Below are positions 50,566 to 59,251 of a stretch of 64,000 nucleotides of DNA, in pieces. Under the pieces are notes generated by a model, which saw only the letters and a list, made by a program, of their open reading frames with translations, did no database searches and was not told the DNA's origin. The position numbers and the translations under genes are program-made. The stretch comes from Microseira sp041929235. GTDB lineage: Bacteria > Cyanobacteriota > Cyanobacteriia > Cyanobacteriales > Aerosakkonemataceae. Position 1 is the stretch's first letter. Each line of letters begins with the position of its first letter. The stretch is taken from NCBI RefSeq assembly GCF_041929235.1, contig NZ_JBHFNP010000002.1:1-64000 (forward strand), in the 5' to 3' direction.

Positions 50566-51222
50566 TTAAGGGGTTTGTTCGGGTTCGGGGGGTAGTTTTT
50601 GAGCGATTTGGGGTTCGGTTCCGGCGAGAAGGCGGGCGATGTTGGTGCGATGGCGCCAGATGACGTAAATACCAGCAGCGATGCCAAACAATTGATAAGG
50701 CAGGGGTTGATGCAGGAGAAACATCAGGATGGAGACAGAGATCGCGGCGGCGATCGAACTGAGAGAGACGATGCGGGAAATAGCCAGGAAGACGGCGAAA
50801 ACACCAAAGCTTCCCAAGCCGACTTGCCAACTGATAGATAGTAAAATGCCCAAACTGGTTGCTACAGATTTTCCGCCTTTAAAATTGAGCCAAATAGGCC
50901 AACTATGACCGAATACAGCGGCTAGACCTGCCAAAGCGACTAACCAAGGTAAAGATAAAACCCCGGCGACGGCAAAAGAGAAAGCAAAGTGAGCCAGAGA
51001 GATGGCAATAGCGCCCTTAGCCGCATCCACGAATAAAACCACAATGGCTGGGCCTTTTCCCAGAGTTCTCAGCACGTTGGTGGCGCCAATAGAACGAGAT
51101 CCTTGCTCGCGGATATCAATTCCTTTGAGGATGCGCGCGGCTAAATAGCCAGTGGGAAAAGAGCCTAGCAGATAAGCTACGAGTAACAGCAGAAGGTAAA
51201 CCAGCCAGCCAGACAGGAGCAT
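50566..51222 (-). CDS. plsY: Glycerol-3-phosphate acyltransferase PlsY
   Basis: PlsY transfers an acyl group from acyl-phosphate to glycerol-3-phosphate, giving lysophosphatidate, the first step of membrane lipid synthesis. It has 218 residues with five helices. Signature loops: GSFPTGYLAARI, GSRSIGATNVLRTLGKGPA and the second catalytic loop GHSWPIWLNFKGGKSVATSLG. All are intact. The C-terminus is a short proline-rich tail. Confidence 0.94.
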   Translation of the reverse strand: MLLSGWLVYLLLLLVAYLLGSFPTGYLAARILKGIDIREQGSRSIGATNVLRTLGKGPAIVVLFVDAAKGAIAISLAHFAFSFAVAGVLSLPWLVALAGLAAVFGHSWPIWLNFKGGKSVATSLGILLSISWQVGLGSFGVFAVFLAISRIVSLSSIAAAISVSILMFLLHQPLPYQLFGIAAGIYVIWRHRTNIARLLAGTEPQIAQKLPPEPEQTP

Positions 51223-51299
51223 AGAATTGCAGATTGAAGATCGATCAAAATTTTATATCATGTCAGGTTGGTTAGTTATCAAGGTGGGGCTGAATGAAT

Positions 51300-51350
51300 A
51301 AACCGCAAAAGGCGCAGAGGACGCAGAGAAAGAGAAAGAGAAGAGAGGTT
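51300..51350. repeat. CGCAGAGGACGCAGAG repeat
   Basis: AACCGCAAAAGGCGCAGAGGACGCAGAGAAAGAGAAAGAGAAG followed by TTAGTAATTTTGATGGCAACGGA. A very similar unit is at 62612-62670, and its inverse is at 55434-55466. Confidence 0.75.
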
Positions 51351-51465
51351 AGTAATTTTGATGGCAACGGATTTGATATTACTAGCTTCCTACTCGAATA
51401 AATAGCAGATTGCAGATAGAATTTTTCAATCTAAAATCTGCAATCTGCAATCTGCAATTCTTGAA

Positions 51466-52551
51466 TTAATACCGATCGTAGGAATAGCTGGGTGATTGGG
51501 GATCGCGAGCAAAAGCGAGCCACAAGGGGAATTGCAGCACGGAAAGACTAATTTGGTCTTCGGTTTCGTCAACGATAACTAGGGGCATATAGCCATCTTT
51601 GAGCAACCTGTCTGCTTTGACTGCGAGGGGTTCTGGCGCTTCAAACAAAACGACTCCGCGATCTGGGCTAAAATCGGCGCGAGCAAGTCCGAGACAATCT
51701 TGCAAACCGCGTCGCCATTCACCCAAGCGTTCTGGGGAGTTTACCAGAATCAGGGGACGGAGGTCGTCATCGTAGATCGAGCGCAACACTGAAATAATCG
51801 ACGAAGCCAGTAGAATATTTTGCAGGCGACTGCCCATAGACCGCAACGCCCCCTTACCTCCCTGGGTAAAAAACCAGTAAGCAGCGCGTTCCGCGTGTAT
51901 TGGTTCAAACGTGCGGCGCAGCTGCCAAGGTGGGCCATAATAATCGGGGCGGGTGCGATATTGGTCTAACAGCTTTTGAATTTGGTTCGCTTGTTCCTGA
52001 AAACCCTGAGCAGCAAAAGCAGGAGTTGCAGCTGCAACTGAAGGCACAGCTTCTTTAATTACCACAGTTTCTGATGCTAGTTGTTGGGGAACCAGATCGA
52101 GTTGTTCGGCTGCGGCGGCTAAATCCTGTAAGCTACCTACCAGATAATCTTTAAAACCCTGGACGCGAATAGCCAAATCTTGCGACACCCCGGCAAAAGT
52201 TGTTTTCATTTCATTGCGGATGCGCTCTTGGCGTCGCTCTAATTGTTCTACCGTAATTTGCAGCGTTTGCTTGCGTTGCTCTAATTCAGTTAATGCTTCT
52301 TGCACCATGCGTCCCAAAGCGGTTTGGGAAGAGCTAATTTGATCTAAAAGCGTCTTTTTAGTAGCTTGTAGGGCAGCGATTTCCTGTTGTAGTTGTTGTT
52401 CAATGCGCTGTAACTCGGCTACCCGTTGGTACAAGCGATCGCTTTGAGCGCTGGAGAGATCCGAAGGTTCTGAGGTATCAGATCCTGCAACAGATAGTTT
52501 TGTTTCTGGATTTAGCGGTTGTGCTGGGATTTGAGAAGAGTCTGAATTCAT
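51466..52551 (-). CDS. DUF3086 protein with coiled-coil N-terminus
   Basis: This encodes 361 residues. The first 35 are disordered, then a long coiled coil at about 37-115 (LQRIEQQLQQEIAALQATKK), a helical middle, and a conserved C-terminal domain from RPDYYGPPWQLRRTFEPIHAERAAYWF to the end. This is a cyanobacterial family of unknown function. It lies on the same strand as plsY and the DUF3119 gene, a neighbourhood often conserved in cyanobacteria. Confidence 0.82.
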   Translation of the reverse strand: MNSDSSQIPAQPLNPETKLSVAGSDTSEPSDLSSAQSDRLYQRVAELQRIEQQLQQEIAALQATKKTLLDQISSSQTALGRMVQEALTELEQRKQTLQITVEQLERRQERIRNEMKTTFAGVSQDLAIRVQGFKDYLVGSLQDLAAAAEQLDLVPQQLASETVVIKEAVPSVAAATPAFAAQGFQEQANQIQKLLDQYRTRPDYYGPPWQLRRTFEPIHAERAAYWFFTQGGKGALRSMGSRLQNILLASSIISVLRSIYDDDLRPLILVNSPERLGEWRRGLQDCLGLARADFSPDRGVVLFEAPEPLAVKADRLLKDGYMPLVIVDETEDQISLSVLQFPLWLAFARDPQSPSYSYDRY

Positions 52552-52770
52552 CTAAGAATTAACAATTAACAACTAATAGTTATAACAGCAGGAGCGGATT
52601 AAACAGACATGCTTATTTAGTTTAACCCGCGCCTACCGCGAGCGGAGTGGATCGGACAATTTACCCGACACGCCATGGGGGAGTTTGAGTTCCCGCGTCG
52701 TAGGGGCGGGTAATACGCTCCACTTTTGATCGTAAGCGAATTATATTGATAGGACGGACGCTTGGGCGAC

Positions 52771-52785
52771 CTAGAAACCGGGTTT
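52771..52785. repeat. AGAAACCGGGTTTCT (copy 8, half unit)
   Basis: A single copy of the palindromic core lies between DUF3086 and DUF3119. Confidence 0.7.
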
Positions 52786-52811
52786 CTGTTTAGAGGTTTC
52801 TTTCCCCGGCG

Positions 52812-53198
52812 CTAAATTTTGGGACAGCGTTGTTCCAGGCAGGCTTGCAGCATTTTAGGATCGAAGACAATCGGCAGAAAGTGGATGCTGTTGACTTCTT
52901 TAAAGTAAAACAAGATGGGGACACTAGGCCAGAAAATGCGCCAGTTTTGCCATTCTTGGTAGGGAAAGCGCCGGATTAATCGATCGGAACGGTAGACATC
53001 TAAGGCGCTTTCTGTAAATCTGAGGCGGATAGTAGCTGTTTGGAACAACAGGAATAGTCCGAACAGCGCGATCGCCAGACTCACCCATACTTGTACCAGC
53101 AGCAGCGGTATCGCGGCAAGTACTAAGACGATGGGTATCGTATAACTGGGAGCCAATTCTACAGTTTGTCCTGCTTGTGGATAAGTCGTTGTAGTCAC
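52812..53198 (-). CDS. DUF3119 membrane protein
   Basis: This encodes 128 residues. Two adjacent membrane helices (20-58) are followed by a PH-like soluble domain (TIRLRFTESALDVYRSDRLIRRFPYQEWQNW and VNSIHFLPIVFDP). The family is confined mostly to cyanobacteria and plastids; the function is unknown. It precedes DUF3086 on the same strand by about 260 bp. Confidence 0.82.
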   Translation of the reverse strand: MTTTTYPQAGQTVELAPSYTIPIVLVLAAIPLLLVQVWVSLAIALFGLFLLFQTATIRLRFTESALDVYRSDRLIRRFPYQEWQNWRIFWPSVPILFYFKEVNSIHFLPIVFDPKMLQACLEQRCPKI

Positions 53199-53435
53199 TG
53201 TTGTTTATTCCCCGATCCTTACGCACCAATTATATTGTCACCTATCGAGGGCGCTTGTTGCTTCTTGGGAGGGAGAAAGAAGGCTATAATTATTGCCGTC
53301 CCGTGCGTCTGCGGGGTAGTGACACAGGGTAGGGTGGGGAAAAATCGTGACAATGCAATTCGCTTACCCGTCGGTGAATGCCGGAAGTTGTGATTCAAGT
53401 GTAAATTAAGTAATGGCTCATAGAGAAATAATTTC

Positions 53436-53476
53436 ACCAATTACCAATTACCAATTACCAATTACCAATTAGCAAT
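53436..53476. repeat. STRR block touching the ABC gene start
   Basis: Five ATTACCA heptamers end in ATTAGCAATG; the ATG of the ABC gene is formed at the repeat edge. Confidence 0.85.
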
Positions 53477-54404
53477 GAACGCACTAGAAGCATACGACCT
53501 CAGAAAGAGTTACCGCCGAGGGAAACAAATTGTGTCAGCGGTGCGCGGCGTTTCTTTAAGCATCGCGCCTGGGGAAGTTTTGGCTTTCCTTGGTCCCAAC
53601 GGTGCGGGTAAAACGACGACGATTAAAATGATGGCGGGATTGATTAAACCGGATGCAGGTATGGTGAGAATTGCCGGAAGCGATCCGCACCGTAACCCAG
53701 CAGCACTGCAAAAGTTGGGCGCTGTGTTAGAAGGAAACCGCAATGTTTATTGGCGTTTGACTCCAGAGGAAAATTTGGAATATTTTGGTGTATTAAAAGG
53801 ACTCACAGCCAAACAAGCACGCCAGCGGGCGGCGATACTTTTAGAACGATTTGGTTTAGTTTCTCAACGCAAAGTTCAGGTGCAGAATCTGTCGCGGGGG
53901 ATGCAACAGAAGCTGGCGATCGCAGTCGCTTTAGTCCACCAACCCCAATTACTTTTGCTAGACGAACCTACGTTAGGACTCGACGTAGAAGCGACGGAAA
54001 ATGTCAAATTTTTGGTAAGAGAAATCGCATCCGTTGGTTGCGCGATTTTGCTGACAACGCACCAATTAAATATTGCCGAATTACTTTCAGACCGAGTGGC
54101 GATTATCCAAAAAGGCGAAATTGTCGCCGAATCATCAACGCGCGACTTAATTCGGCAATTTTCCGGTAATGCCTACAAAATAGAGACGGAAGTTTTACTC
54201 GACCCCGAACGCATGGCAGAATTAGAAACAATAGGTGCAGAGGTAAAAGATAGAAAAACTATTTACATCAACGAGCAAGAATTGCTTTACAAAGTCCTAG
54301 AAATACTCAAACCCATCCCCCTACGTCGCGTCGAAAAAGATGAAGCAGACTTGACGCAAATCTTTTTAAAATTAGTGCGATCGAGTCAAAATGGGAATGG
54401 GTAA
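53475..54404 (+). CDS. ABC transporter ATP-binding protein (DrrA-like)
   Basis: This is the ATPase half of an ABC-2 exporter, with 309 residues. Walker A GPNGAGKTTT is at 40-49, a Q-loop region follows, the signature LSRGMQQK, Walker B LLLLDEPTLGLD and switch TTHQ are intact. The C-terminal 80 residues are the DrrA-type extension. It exports lipids, drugs or polysaccharide precursors in related systems; the substrate is unknown here. The permease follows 80 bp later, separated by STRR. Confidence 0.9.
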   Translation: MNALEAYDLRKSYRRGKQIVSAVRGVSLSIAPGEVLAFLGPNGAGKTTTIKMMAGLIKPDAGMVRIAGSDPHRNPAALQKLGAVLEGNRNVYWRLTPEENLEYFGVLKGLTAKQARQRAAILLERFGLVSQRKVQVQNLSRGMQQKLAIAVALVHQPQLLLLDEPTLGLDVEATENVKFLVREIASVGCAILLTTHQLNIAELLSDRVAIIQKGEIVAESSTRDLIRQFSGNAYKIETEVLLDPERMAELETIGAEVKDRKTIYINEQELLYKVLEILKPIPLRRVEKDEADLTQIFLKLVRSSQNGNG

Positions 54405-54486
54405 TTGGTAATTGGTAATTGGTAATTGGTGATATAATGAAAGCAAGCGTCAATGATTAGCAATTAGCAATTAGCAATTAGCATAT
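54401..54486. repeat. STRR block between the two ABC genes
   Basis: GGTAATT heptamers, a short unique stretch (TGATATAATGAAAGCAAGCGTCAATG) and CAATTAG heptamers run to the permease ATG at 54485. Confidence 0.85.
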
Positions 54487-55258
54487 GTTTGAATTATTCC
54501 TAGCTGAATTGAGGCGCGCTTGGATTCAATTTCGGCGCTATCCGTTTGAATCGATTGGTGTAATTATCATCACAACAACTTTTTTTTATGGCCTTTTTTT
54601 GAGCGCTAAATACATTGCGGGACCATCTTTACAGTTTGGCGATCGCTTAGATTCCATCGTCATCGGTTATGTCTTGTGGACGTTGATGATTTTCATCTTG
54701 ACGGACATTTCTGGAGAATTGCAACAAGAAGCATCGACGGGGACTTTAGAACAGTTATTTTTATCGAGTTTCGGTGCAACAAAAGTATTCTTGATGCGGA
54801 CGTTGGCTAATTTATCGTTTCAGATAATTCTCACTTTCGGCATTCTATTAATCATTATGGGACTGACCGGAAGTCGCCTCTATTTTCCACCCGCGTTGCT
54901 TTTCCCCCTGGTGACGGTTGTCCTGGGTGCGTATGGAATTGCTTTTACAATGGGGTCGATTGCTTTATTGTTCAAGCGCATCCAGCGACTGTTGGGAATT
55001 ATTCAGTTTTTACTGTTGTTTTTGATTGCAACTCCCGTGGAAACTTGGACGGGATCGTTAAAGTTTTTGGCAGAATTATTGCCAATAACTCCCGGTGCGG
55101 GTTTGTTGCGTGCTTTAATGGCGCGGGGTGAAAGTTTGGATTTAACTAAATTAGGAATTGCTTTCGTTAATGGGGTAGTTTATTTTGCAATTGGTTTGGT
55201 GGTTTTCCGTTTCGCGGAAAGGGAGGCGAAGCAGCGAGGAATATTGGGAGGATATTGA
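54485..55258 (+). CDS. ABC-2 type permease
   Basis: This encodes 257 residues with six membrane helices. The pattern LAELRRAWIQFRRYPFESIG at the start (cytoplasmic coupling helix) and ELQQEASTGTLEQLFLS between helices 2 and 3 are typical of ABC-2 (DrrB/NodJ-like) permeases. It is the membrane partner of the ATPase upstream. The start is at ATG 54485 at the edge of an STRR; no normal ribosome site is visible. Confidence 0.88.
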   Translation: MFELFLAELRRAWIQFRRYPFESIGVIIITTTFFYGLFLSAKYIAGPSLQFGDRLDSIVIGYVLWTLMIFILTDISGELQQEASTGTLEQLFLSSFGATKVFLMRTLANLSFQIILTFGILLIIMGLTGSRLYFPPALLFPLVTVVLGAYGIAFTMGSIALLFKRIQRLLGIIQFLLLFLIATPVETWTGSLKFLAELLPITPGAGLLRALMARGESLDLTKLGIAFVNGVVYFAIGLVVFRFAEREAKQRGILGGY

Positions 55259-55299
55259 AATCCGTTCGCATCCTATATAATTTCCCCACCTTGATGCTA

Positions 55300-55392
55300 C
55301 AGATCAGATCCCCCCTAACCCCCCGATGCATTGGGGGGAACCGGAAAAGTTAAAGTCCCCCTTTTTAAGGGGGATTTAGAGGGATCTGTTAC
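55300..55392. repeat. GATCCCCCCTAACCCCCC hairpin repeat
   Basis: AGATCCCCCCTAACCCCCCGATGCATTGGGGGG and CCCCCTTTTTAAGGGGGATTTAGAGGGATCTG form nested stems. This is the kind of interspersed palindrome common in cyanobacterial genomes. Confidence 0.7.
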
Positions 55393-55474
55393 AGATTGAA
55401 GGGAAAACGGTATTAATTATTTATCTCTCTTTTCTTCCTCTGCGTCCTCTGCGTCTCTGCGGTTAAATCATTCA

Positions 55475-55508
55475 GAAAAAACCGGCAACGATATTATAAT
55501 TGCCGGAT
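55475..55508 (-). terminator. Intrinsic terminator of the MpaB-like gene
   Basis: On the minus strand CCGGCAA/TTGCCGG with an 11-base loop is followed by TTTTTT. It lies 14 bp after the stop at 55522. Confidence 0.85.
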
Positions 55509-55521
55509 TTTGGCAATAAGT

Positions 55522-56391
55522 CTATTGCTGATGTTGATTCAGCGCATCCAACATATGAGGGGGTCCCAAATCGGTCAACTGATATCCATTAGGATAAGAA
55601 CGCTGAGGATAATCTGTTAAGAAACTTGGCTGTTTTCTGGGTGGAAATAAACGCAACAGTTGACCGCGCATTTTTAGACTTGTTGTCGCTATCCAAGTTA
55701 AAAATTGCGGCGGATGGGGAAAACCAAAAGCGTCTCGCATCCTTTCATCTAGCATGGCATAAACAGATGGTTTAAGCACCGGACGCAGAAAGCTGGGAAA
55801 CCAACTTAAGAAAAGGTCGCGACTCGATTCGCCGAGGCGACGGTTGGTATCGGAATAGTGGAAATGTTCGCGTTCGTAGTTGAGGTTATATTGCTCGAAT
55901 TCTGCGTAGGTTTCGGGGATATTTTGAATTTGCATTCTCACTCCTACTTCGCGCCAAAAATAAAAGTTAGCTAAGCGTTCTTGTTCGCAAGTTTGCCGCC
56001 ATCCAAAGCGATCGCACCAACGGATGGGTTCGTAAACCAATGTGGAAAGCACGTACAAGAAATCGGCGTTAGAAATATTAAATTTACCGTGCATATAGTT
56101 CATCCGCCGAATCGCTTCTCGTCCGCGATCGCTATCATATCCCGACTTCATAATTTCCGCGACGATCAGTGAAGTATCGTCGTAGCGTTTCTGTGGGCGG
56201 TGGCGAAATTCTGCGGTTTTATCTAGCAATGCTGAAATACTGGGGATGCAATAGGTGCGAAACAGGGCAATTTCTAGGGAACGAGTAATATCCCAAGGAA
56301 ATTCGTAACCGCTGAATATATGCACAATCTGACAACAATCCGTTAGGGGATCGAGTTGCTGAATGCGGCGGAGATTTTCGTATCGACTCAT
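55522..56391 (-). CDS. Oxygenase MpaB-family (DUF2236-like) protein
   Basis: This encodes 289 residues, mostly helical, with no membrane segment. RYDDTSLIVAEIMKSGYDSDRGREAIRRMNYMHGKF followed by NADFLYVLSTLVYEPIRW is the family hallmark; MpaB/latex-clearing relatives bind heme b through a histidine in this area (the MHGKF histidine is a candidate). Fungal MpaB cleaves a prenyl chain; bacterial members have mostly unknown substrates. The C-terminus is Pro/Arg-rich. A clear terminator follows. Confidence 0.72.
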   Translation of the reverse strand: MSRYENLRRIQQLDPLTDCCQIVHIFSGYEFPWDITRSLEIALFRTYCIPSISALLDKTAEFRHRPQKRYDDTSLIVAEIMKSGYDSDRGREAIRRMNYMHGKFNISNADFLYVLSTLVYEPIRWCDRFGWRQTCEQERLANFYFWREVGVRMQIQNIPETYAEFEQYNLNYEREHFHYSDTNRRLGESSRDLFLSWFPSFLRPVLKPSVYAMLDERMRDAFGFPHPPQFLTWIATTSLKMRGQLLRLFPPRKQPSFLTDYPQRSYPNGYQLTDLGPPHMLDALNQHQQ

Positions 56392-56443
56392 AAATTAGTT
56401 TGGTTTATTGTTTGCATCGATCGTAGATGGGGCGGGCGAGGAC

Positions 56444-56535
56444 GCCCACCCCACAACAGCAAAAACTGCATTTTGCTTGTGGGATGGGCGCCCACCCCAC
56501 AACAGCAAAAACTGCATTGTTCTTGTGGGATGGGC
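56444..56535. repeat. Two tandem 46-bp palindromic units
   Basis: Each unit reads GCCCACCCCACAACAGCAAAAACTGCATT...TTGTGGGATGGG and is itself an inverted repeat. A related hairpin lies at 26228-26278. Confidence 0.8.
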
Positions 56536-56557
56536 ATCTTGCCCGTCCCGCACAATA

Positions 56558-57772
56558 TTATGCACTAGGACAGAATGCTGCATAATCTGCTTCTACTTGG
56601 TCAGCATAGCGCTTAGCATAGTCGAGAATGGCGTTTTTCCAATCGAAAGGGGGTGTGCTAGCAAAGGCGATTAAATCGTCAGCGATCGCAGATCCCTGTC
56701 TCCCCCCGCTGCGTAACTGATCCCAAGCTGTCACCTCTGCCATTGTTTTTAGCACCTTCTCCAAGCGCTTTAATTTACCATTCCACTCAGCTAGATTTAT
56801 TTTATCTTGAATTGGCTGTAATTCTCGCATTACATAGTATTTATCTTCCAGCAATACTGCCGTCAACAAAGCTGCTGGAGTTCCTTGCATTCGCTGTTCA
56901 ATTGTGACGATTCTGTGCGCTTCGCTTTCCCACTGGGGTTGAGGTAATTTTACATAAGGTTCTAAAGAGGATGAACGGGATTGTTTGATATCTAAAATAT
57001 AGTTATTGTCTGGAGAACCTTTCCCTTCAATTAGAACCGCATAACGGGGGATTCCCAAGCTACCAGTGCCAGCAATTCGCAGCGCTACATCTAACACGCA
57101 GAAAAACTCTAGCTTTCCCTGTTTAGCTGCCCAATCATCTAATAGGGTGATGATTTTTTCCCGTTGTTCGTCGGGACACTTGCGGAAGCGATTCCCCTGG
57201 GGGGACGCTACGCGAACGCCATTAGTAATAAACCGCCGCTTCCCTCCTTTTACTTCGGTGCGTTTATCTAAAAAATCTTTCCGATTTCTTTTTTCTAAAC
57301 TTTCAAAATGTTCTTTAACCATCCCTTTAGCAGTTTCTTCCTGGACGGTGCGCGCTTGACCTTTTTCCAAGGTTTTGGCGTAAGTATCTAAGAATTCATT
57401 GCATAAACACAACGCTTGTTCTTCTTCTAATTTTAAACTATGAGAAGCGATGATAACGCTGGTGACAAGTCGAGTCACATCCCAAGTACAAGGCGCGAGT
57501 ACTCCTTCATCAAAATCGTTGATATCAAAGTAAACTAATCGATCGTCGCCTTTGTAAGTGCCAAAGTTTTCTAGGTGCAAGTCGCCGCAATTCCAAACGG
57601 GAGGCGCTTGATTTAGCGGTGAATCTTGGAGCCAGTCTTGGTAAAATAAATGGCAAGTACCGCGAAAGAATGTAAAAACATCAGCGCGCATTTTCTCGTA
57701 TTTTAGTTTAACGATTTCTGCGTCGCGGTTCTGGTTGAATTGATATATTCTTTCGACGACGTTGCTTGCCAT
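56558..57772 (-). CDS. DUF2252 protein
   Basis: This encodes 404 residues. VFTFFRGTCHLFYQDW near the start, then VWNCGDLHLENFGTY and VYFDINDFDEG, which recall the catalytic and metal motifs (GDLHxxN, DxDD-like) of aminoglycoside-phosphotransferase-fold kinases. A kinase-like activity is plausible but unproved. IKQSRSSSLEPYV and the LRSGGRQGSAIADDL end are also family marks. It lies divergent to nothing and alone; no partner is evident. Confidence 0.82.
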   Translation of the reverse strand: MASNVVERIYQFNQNRDAEIVKLKYEKMRADVFTFFRGTCHLFYQDWLQDSPLNQAPPVWNCGDLHLENFGTYKGDDRLVYFDINDFDEGVLAPCTWDVTRLVTSVIIASHSLKLEEEQALCLCNEFLDTYAKTLEKGQARTVQEETAKGMVKEHFESLEKRNRKDFLDKRTEVKGGKRRFITNGVRVASPQGNRFRKCPDEQREKIITLLDDWAAKQGKLEFFCVLDVALRIAGTGSLGIPRYAVLIEGKGSPDNNYILDIKQSRSSSLEPYVKLPQPQWESEAHRIVTIEQRMQGTPAALLTAVLLEDKYYVMRELQPIQDKINLAEWNGKLKRLEKVLKTMAEVTAWDQLRSGGRQGSAIADDLIAFASTPPFDWKNAILDYAKRYADQVEADYAAFCPSA

Positions 57773-57920
57773 GTTTTTCAGTTACTACTGATTTGGAGAT
57801 TATTAATATAGCAAATTTGGGGGATGCGATCGCACATCCTTACTCGCTTCGCGCCGGAAGAATATATAATGAACCGCGAAGACGCGAAGGGCGCGAAGGA
57901 AGAAGAAAGAATAAGTAGAT

Positions 57921-57943
57921 AAAAGCCTGCGTAGGCAGGCTTT
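57921..57943. terminator. AAAGCCTG/CAGGCTTT hairpin
   Basis: An 8-bp perfect stem with a 6-base loop (CGTAGG), with A and T runs on the sides. The same stem occurs in the terminator at 26295-26323. It separates the KGK cluster from the DUF2252 gene. Confidence 0.65.
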
Positions 57944-58018
57944 GTTTGTGTAGCCGCGACTTCAGTCGTTAGGCAAAGTGGGTGGTAATGAATGGGAATT
58001 TGGTATGATTTGTGAGTT

Positions 58019-58426
58019 TTAGTGCGGGTTTTCCTGGTTAAGCATTTGACGCAAATCGTCGAGTGGCGATTCTGGTTCGCTTACCTCTTTATTGCTACTA
58101 TCTGTTTCCTCTTCAACATAAAATTCAACGCTAATTTTAATTTTTACTCTTCCTTTTTTCCAGTTTTTAGCCCCAAGGTTTAGGATTTCACAATCTATGC
58201 CGTTGTTGAACCATCTTGCATGAGGAGAATTCATACCTTTAGGAACTAATATAGCATCAGGTATGTTAACTCCTCTAGATCTTAATTGGGAACTTATTGC
58301 ACTTCCTATGCTGTTATCGAATGATTGGTTTAAAGCTTCTCTAAATTTCCCTACCTTGAATGTAACATCTCCAAACGACAAGACATCATTATCGTTGCAC
58401 TCACGCAAGTTGTATCTATCTTCCAT
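58019..58426 (-). CDS. KGK-domain protein 1 (last gene of the cluster)
   Basis: This encodes 135 residues. The KGK-type core is FKVGKFREALNQ, then GIDCEILNLGAKNWKKGRVKIKI. The tail ESPLDDLRQMLNQEN is almost identical to those of the two paralogues upstream. The KGK family is essentially cyanobacterial with unknown function. It starts 50 bp after the HNH gene on the same strand and belongs to the same cluster. Confidence 0.78.
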   Translation of the reverse strand: MEDRYNLRECNDNDVLSFGDVTFKVGKFREALNQSFDNSIGSAISSQLRSRGVNIPDAILVPKGMNSPHARWFNNGIDCEILNLGAKNWKKGRVKIKISVEFYVEEETDSSNKEVSEPESPLDDLRQMLNQENPH

Positions 58427-58476
58427 TTCAATTTCCTATTTTTGTAACTGTGAGACTAACTATTCTCAAAATTATC

Positions 58477-58719
58477 TTAACTAAAATGCCTCCTAAATCG
58501 CGGGTCAAAATGGTGTTTTTTCTGCTGATTGCAACGGCTACAAAGGGTTTGTAAATTGCTGATGTCGTTGCTACCGCCACGGGCAAGAGCGATAATATGA
58601 TCGACAGTGAGTTCTGTTTCTTGCTGTGTTTTGCCGCAACTTTTGCACTGGTAATTGTCGCGGTTAAATACATATTTCCTCACTTCTGGAGGAATAGGAA
58701 TTCGGGGTGTTTTACTCAT
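58477..58719 (-). CDS. Small HNH endonuclease
   Basis: This encodes 80 residues, a minimal HNH nuclease with its zinc knuckle: Cys25-x2-Cys28, Asp40-His41, Asn55, Cys60-x2-Cys63, Asn64 in DNYQCKSCGK ... VDHIIALARGGSNDISNLQT ... CSRCNQQK. It cuts DNA in related proteins. It overlaps the upstream KGK gene by 8 bp (ATGAGTAA), so the two are translated together. No restriction or homing partner is visible. Confidence 0.9.
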   Translation of the reverse strand: MSKTPRIPIPPEVRKYVFNRDNYQCKSCGKTQQETELTVDHIIALARGGSNDISNLQTLCSRCNQQKKHHFDPRFRRHFS

Positions 58720-59110
58720 TGGTTTTATGGTTGTTTTGGTTAATTAGCTGACGTAGATCGTCTAATGGTGATTCTGTTTCGCTGATTTCTGGCTGTTCGT
58801 TTGGGGGTGTTTCTTCGATTTCAGGTTCATCGGGGCAAAATTCTAAAGTAACTTTGATTCTCACTGTACCTTTTTGCCAGCCTTTAGCACCTGGCCTAAG
58901 AATTTCACAATCTAATCCATCGTCAAACCACTTATCTCCAAGATCGATTGGACGACTTGGCAGACTTGCAATTATGCCATTGCGAAATAGTACGATCGCA
59001 GGATGTATAAATTCATCTACTCTAAATGTATGATGCGACAAGCCAAATCGATATTTCGGTGGAATCGTAACGACTGCATCGTCTTCTAGTGGCTGAAATT
59101 GCTCATCCAT
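58712..59110 (-). CDS. KGK-domain protein 2
   Basis: This encodes 132 residues. GLDCEILRPGAKGWQKGTVRIKVTL contains the KGK core; an acidic linker (EIEETPPNEQPEISET) leads to the tail ESPLDDLRQLINQNN. It shares 8 bp with the HNH gene. An N-terminal FQPLEDDAVV matches the start of paralogue 3 (FKPLQGDDDV). Confidence 0.78.
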   Translation of the reverse strand: MDEQFQPLEDDAVVTIPPKYRFGLSHHTFRVDEFIHPAIVLFRNGIIASLPSRPIDLGDKWFDDGLDCEILRPGAKGWQKGTVRIKVTLEFCPDEPEIEETPPNEQPEISETESPLDDLRQLINQNNHKTNE

Positions 59111-59251
59111 GTTCGTTGTTAAATATTATTGCCTAAAAATATTATCATTTAAAATGATGATTTTGCCAAGCTGCGATTTACAATAGCCTAACGAATAGAA
59201 TTCGCGGCTACACATTAATTGGTTGAATATATCTAACTCTCTAGGCGAACT

